A program made the position numbers and the translations under genes. A DNA stretch of 28,873 nt from a virus: the IMG/VR virus record IMGVR_UViG_3300007734_000549, positions 1-28,873 of that record; one strand, given 5' to 3'. Position 1 is the first letter of the stretch, and every line of letters begins with the position of its first letter. Under the pieces are notes generated by a model. It ran no database searches. It saw only the letters and a list, made by a program, of their open reading frames with translations, and had not been told where the DNA came from. Shown here piece after piece: positions 28,568 to 28,873 of this stretch.

Positions 28568-28873
28568 CCGGCCAAGAACTCGACGCCTTGCGCTCGCAAC
28601 TCGTGCTCCACGAAGGCAATGAGCCATTCGTCTACGACGACGCCACCGGGAAGCCGCTCAAGCGCGGCGACACGCTCAAGGGGACGCTGACTGTAGGGAT
28701 TGGCCGCAATGTGACAGACCGACCGCTCTCCGACGCCGTGCGCCGTCTCATGTGCGACGAGGACGTCAAGGATTGCCTCTATGACTTGGGCCAGTTCGCG
28801 TGGTTCGGGACGCTGGATCCGATTCGGCTCCGCGGCGTCATCGATCTGCGGTTTCAGTTGGGCGCGACTCGGT
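28564..28873 (+). CDS. T4-type lysozyme (endolysin), 3' end outside window
   Basis: The GTG in a GTGA overlap starts a glycoside hydrolase family 24 enzyme that cuts peptidoglycan at the end of infection. The visible 103 residues show the catalytic set: Glu17 in LVLHEGNEPF, Asp26 in YDDATG and Thr43 in LTVGIGRN, matching T4 Glu11/Asp20/Thr26. About eleven residues (KPLKRGDTLKG) are inserted between Asp and Thr. No signal peptide is present, so the upstream holin-like protein would release it. The frame is open to the window end. Confidence 0.88.
   Translation, partial: MTGQELDALRSQLVLHEGNEPFVYDDATGKPLKRGDTLKGTLTVGIGRNVTDRPLSDAVRRLMCDEDVKDCLYDLGQFAWFGTLDPIRLRGVIDLRFQLGATR

Noticed and set aside
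1-28873. CRISPR arrays, insertion sequences, integrase or attachment sites
   Set aside because: No regularly spaced repeats, transposase or tyrosine/serine recombinase motifs and no tRNA-linked direct repeats were seen in either strand.

Overview
The window is one continuous stretch of a GC-rich double-stranded DNA phage (or prophage) genome. Almost every gene is on the + strand, and genes are packed with 1-11 base overlaps (ATGA, GTGA, TGATG, TAATG), as in long translationally coupled phage operons. The head genes resemble the Podoviridae-type P22 module: a long portal with a coiled C-terminal barrel, a scaffold directly before a P22-like coat protein, a gp4-like adaptor and a gp10-like DNA-stabilization protein. 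Large internal/ejection-type proteins, a fibre-like protein, a holin-like protein and a T4-type lysozyme follow. No integrase, repressor, polymerase, tRNA or CRISPR array is visible, so lifestyle is undetermined. The host is probably a high-GC Gram-negative bacterium (Sec signals, inner-membrane-type proteins), but no taxon can be named.

Layout. Positions 1-6308 are an early/accessory block: a PD-(D/E)XK nuclease, a DPPF-type DNA methyltransferase, a DUF1376 replication-type protein with an origin-like dyad/AT-rich element inside it, a G39P-like helicase-loader-type protein, a cytosine-C5-methyltransferase 3' fragment lying over a second conserved-looking frame, a DUF551 protein, an HNH endonuclease fusion and many very small Cys-rich (zinc-ribbon) proteins. 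Positions 6309-6385 are a short non-coding junction with nested dyads. Positions 6386-7643 hold small unknown and membrane genes. Positions 7643-12693 are packaging genes (small terminase-like, large terminase, two Cys proteins, portal, three small genes), closed by a clear intrinsic terminator at 12758-12798.

Positions 12815-15204 are scaffold and coat. Positions 15216-17046 are an unusual insert: an exported adhesin-like protein, a membrane/TPR fragment and a multi-pass GT-C (PMT/TMTC-like) glycosyltransferase half, with the two halves in reversed order compared with the usual single polypeptide. Positions 17039-20998 are head completion and connector genes, interrupted by a second HNH endonuclease. 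Positions 20986-25942 are four probable internal virion/ejection proteins. Positions 26023-28088 are a signal-peptide-bearing fibre-like protein and its partner. A 190-base non-coding gap with three dyads precedes the lysis pair (holin-like, then lysozyme cut by the window end).

Most notable: (1) the split and permuted glycosyltransferase beside Sec-targeted virion-type proteins; (2) the dual-frame methyltransferase remnant at 3261-4006; (3) a lambda-like origin candidate inside the replication gene at 2138-2257; (4) a 52-residue membrane-protein frame on the minus strand at 25890-26048. All function calls come from motif recognition by eye; none was confirmed by a database search.
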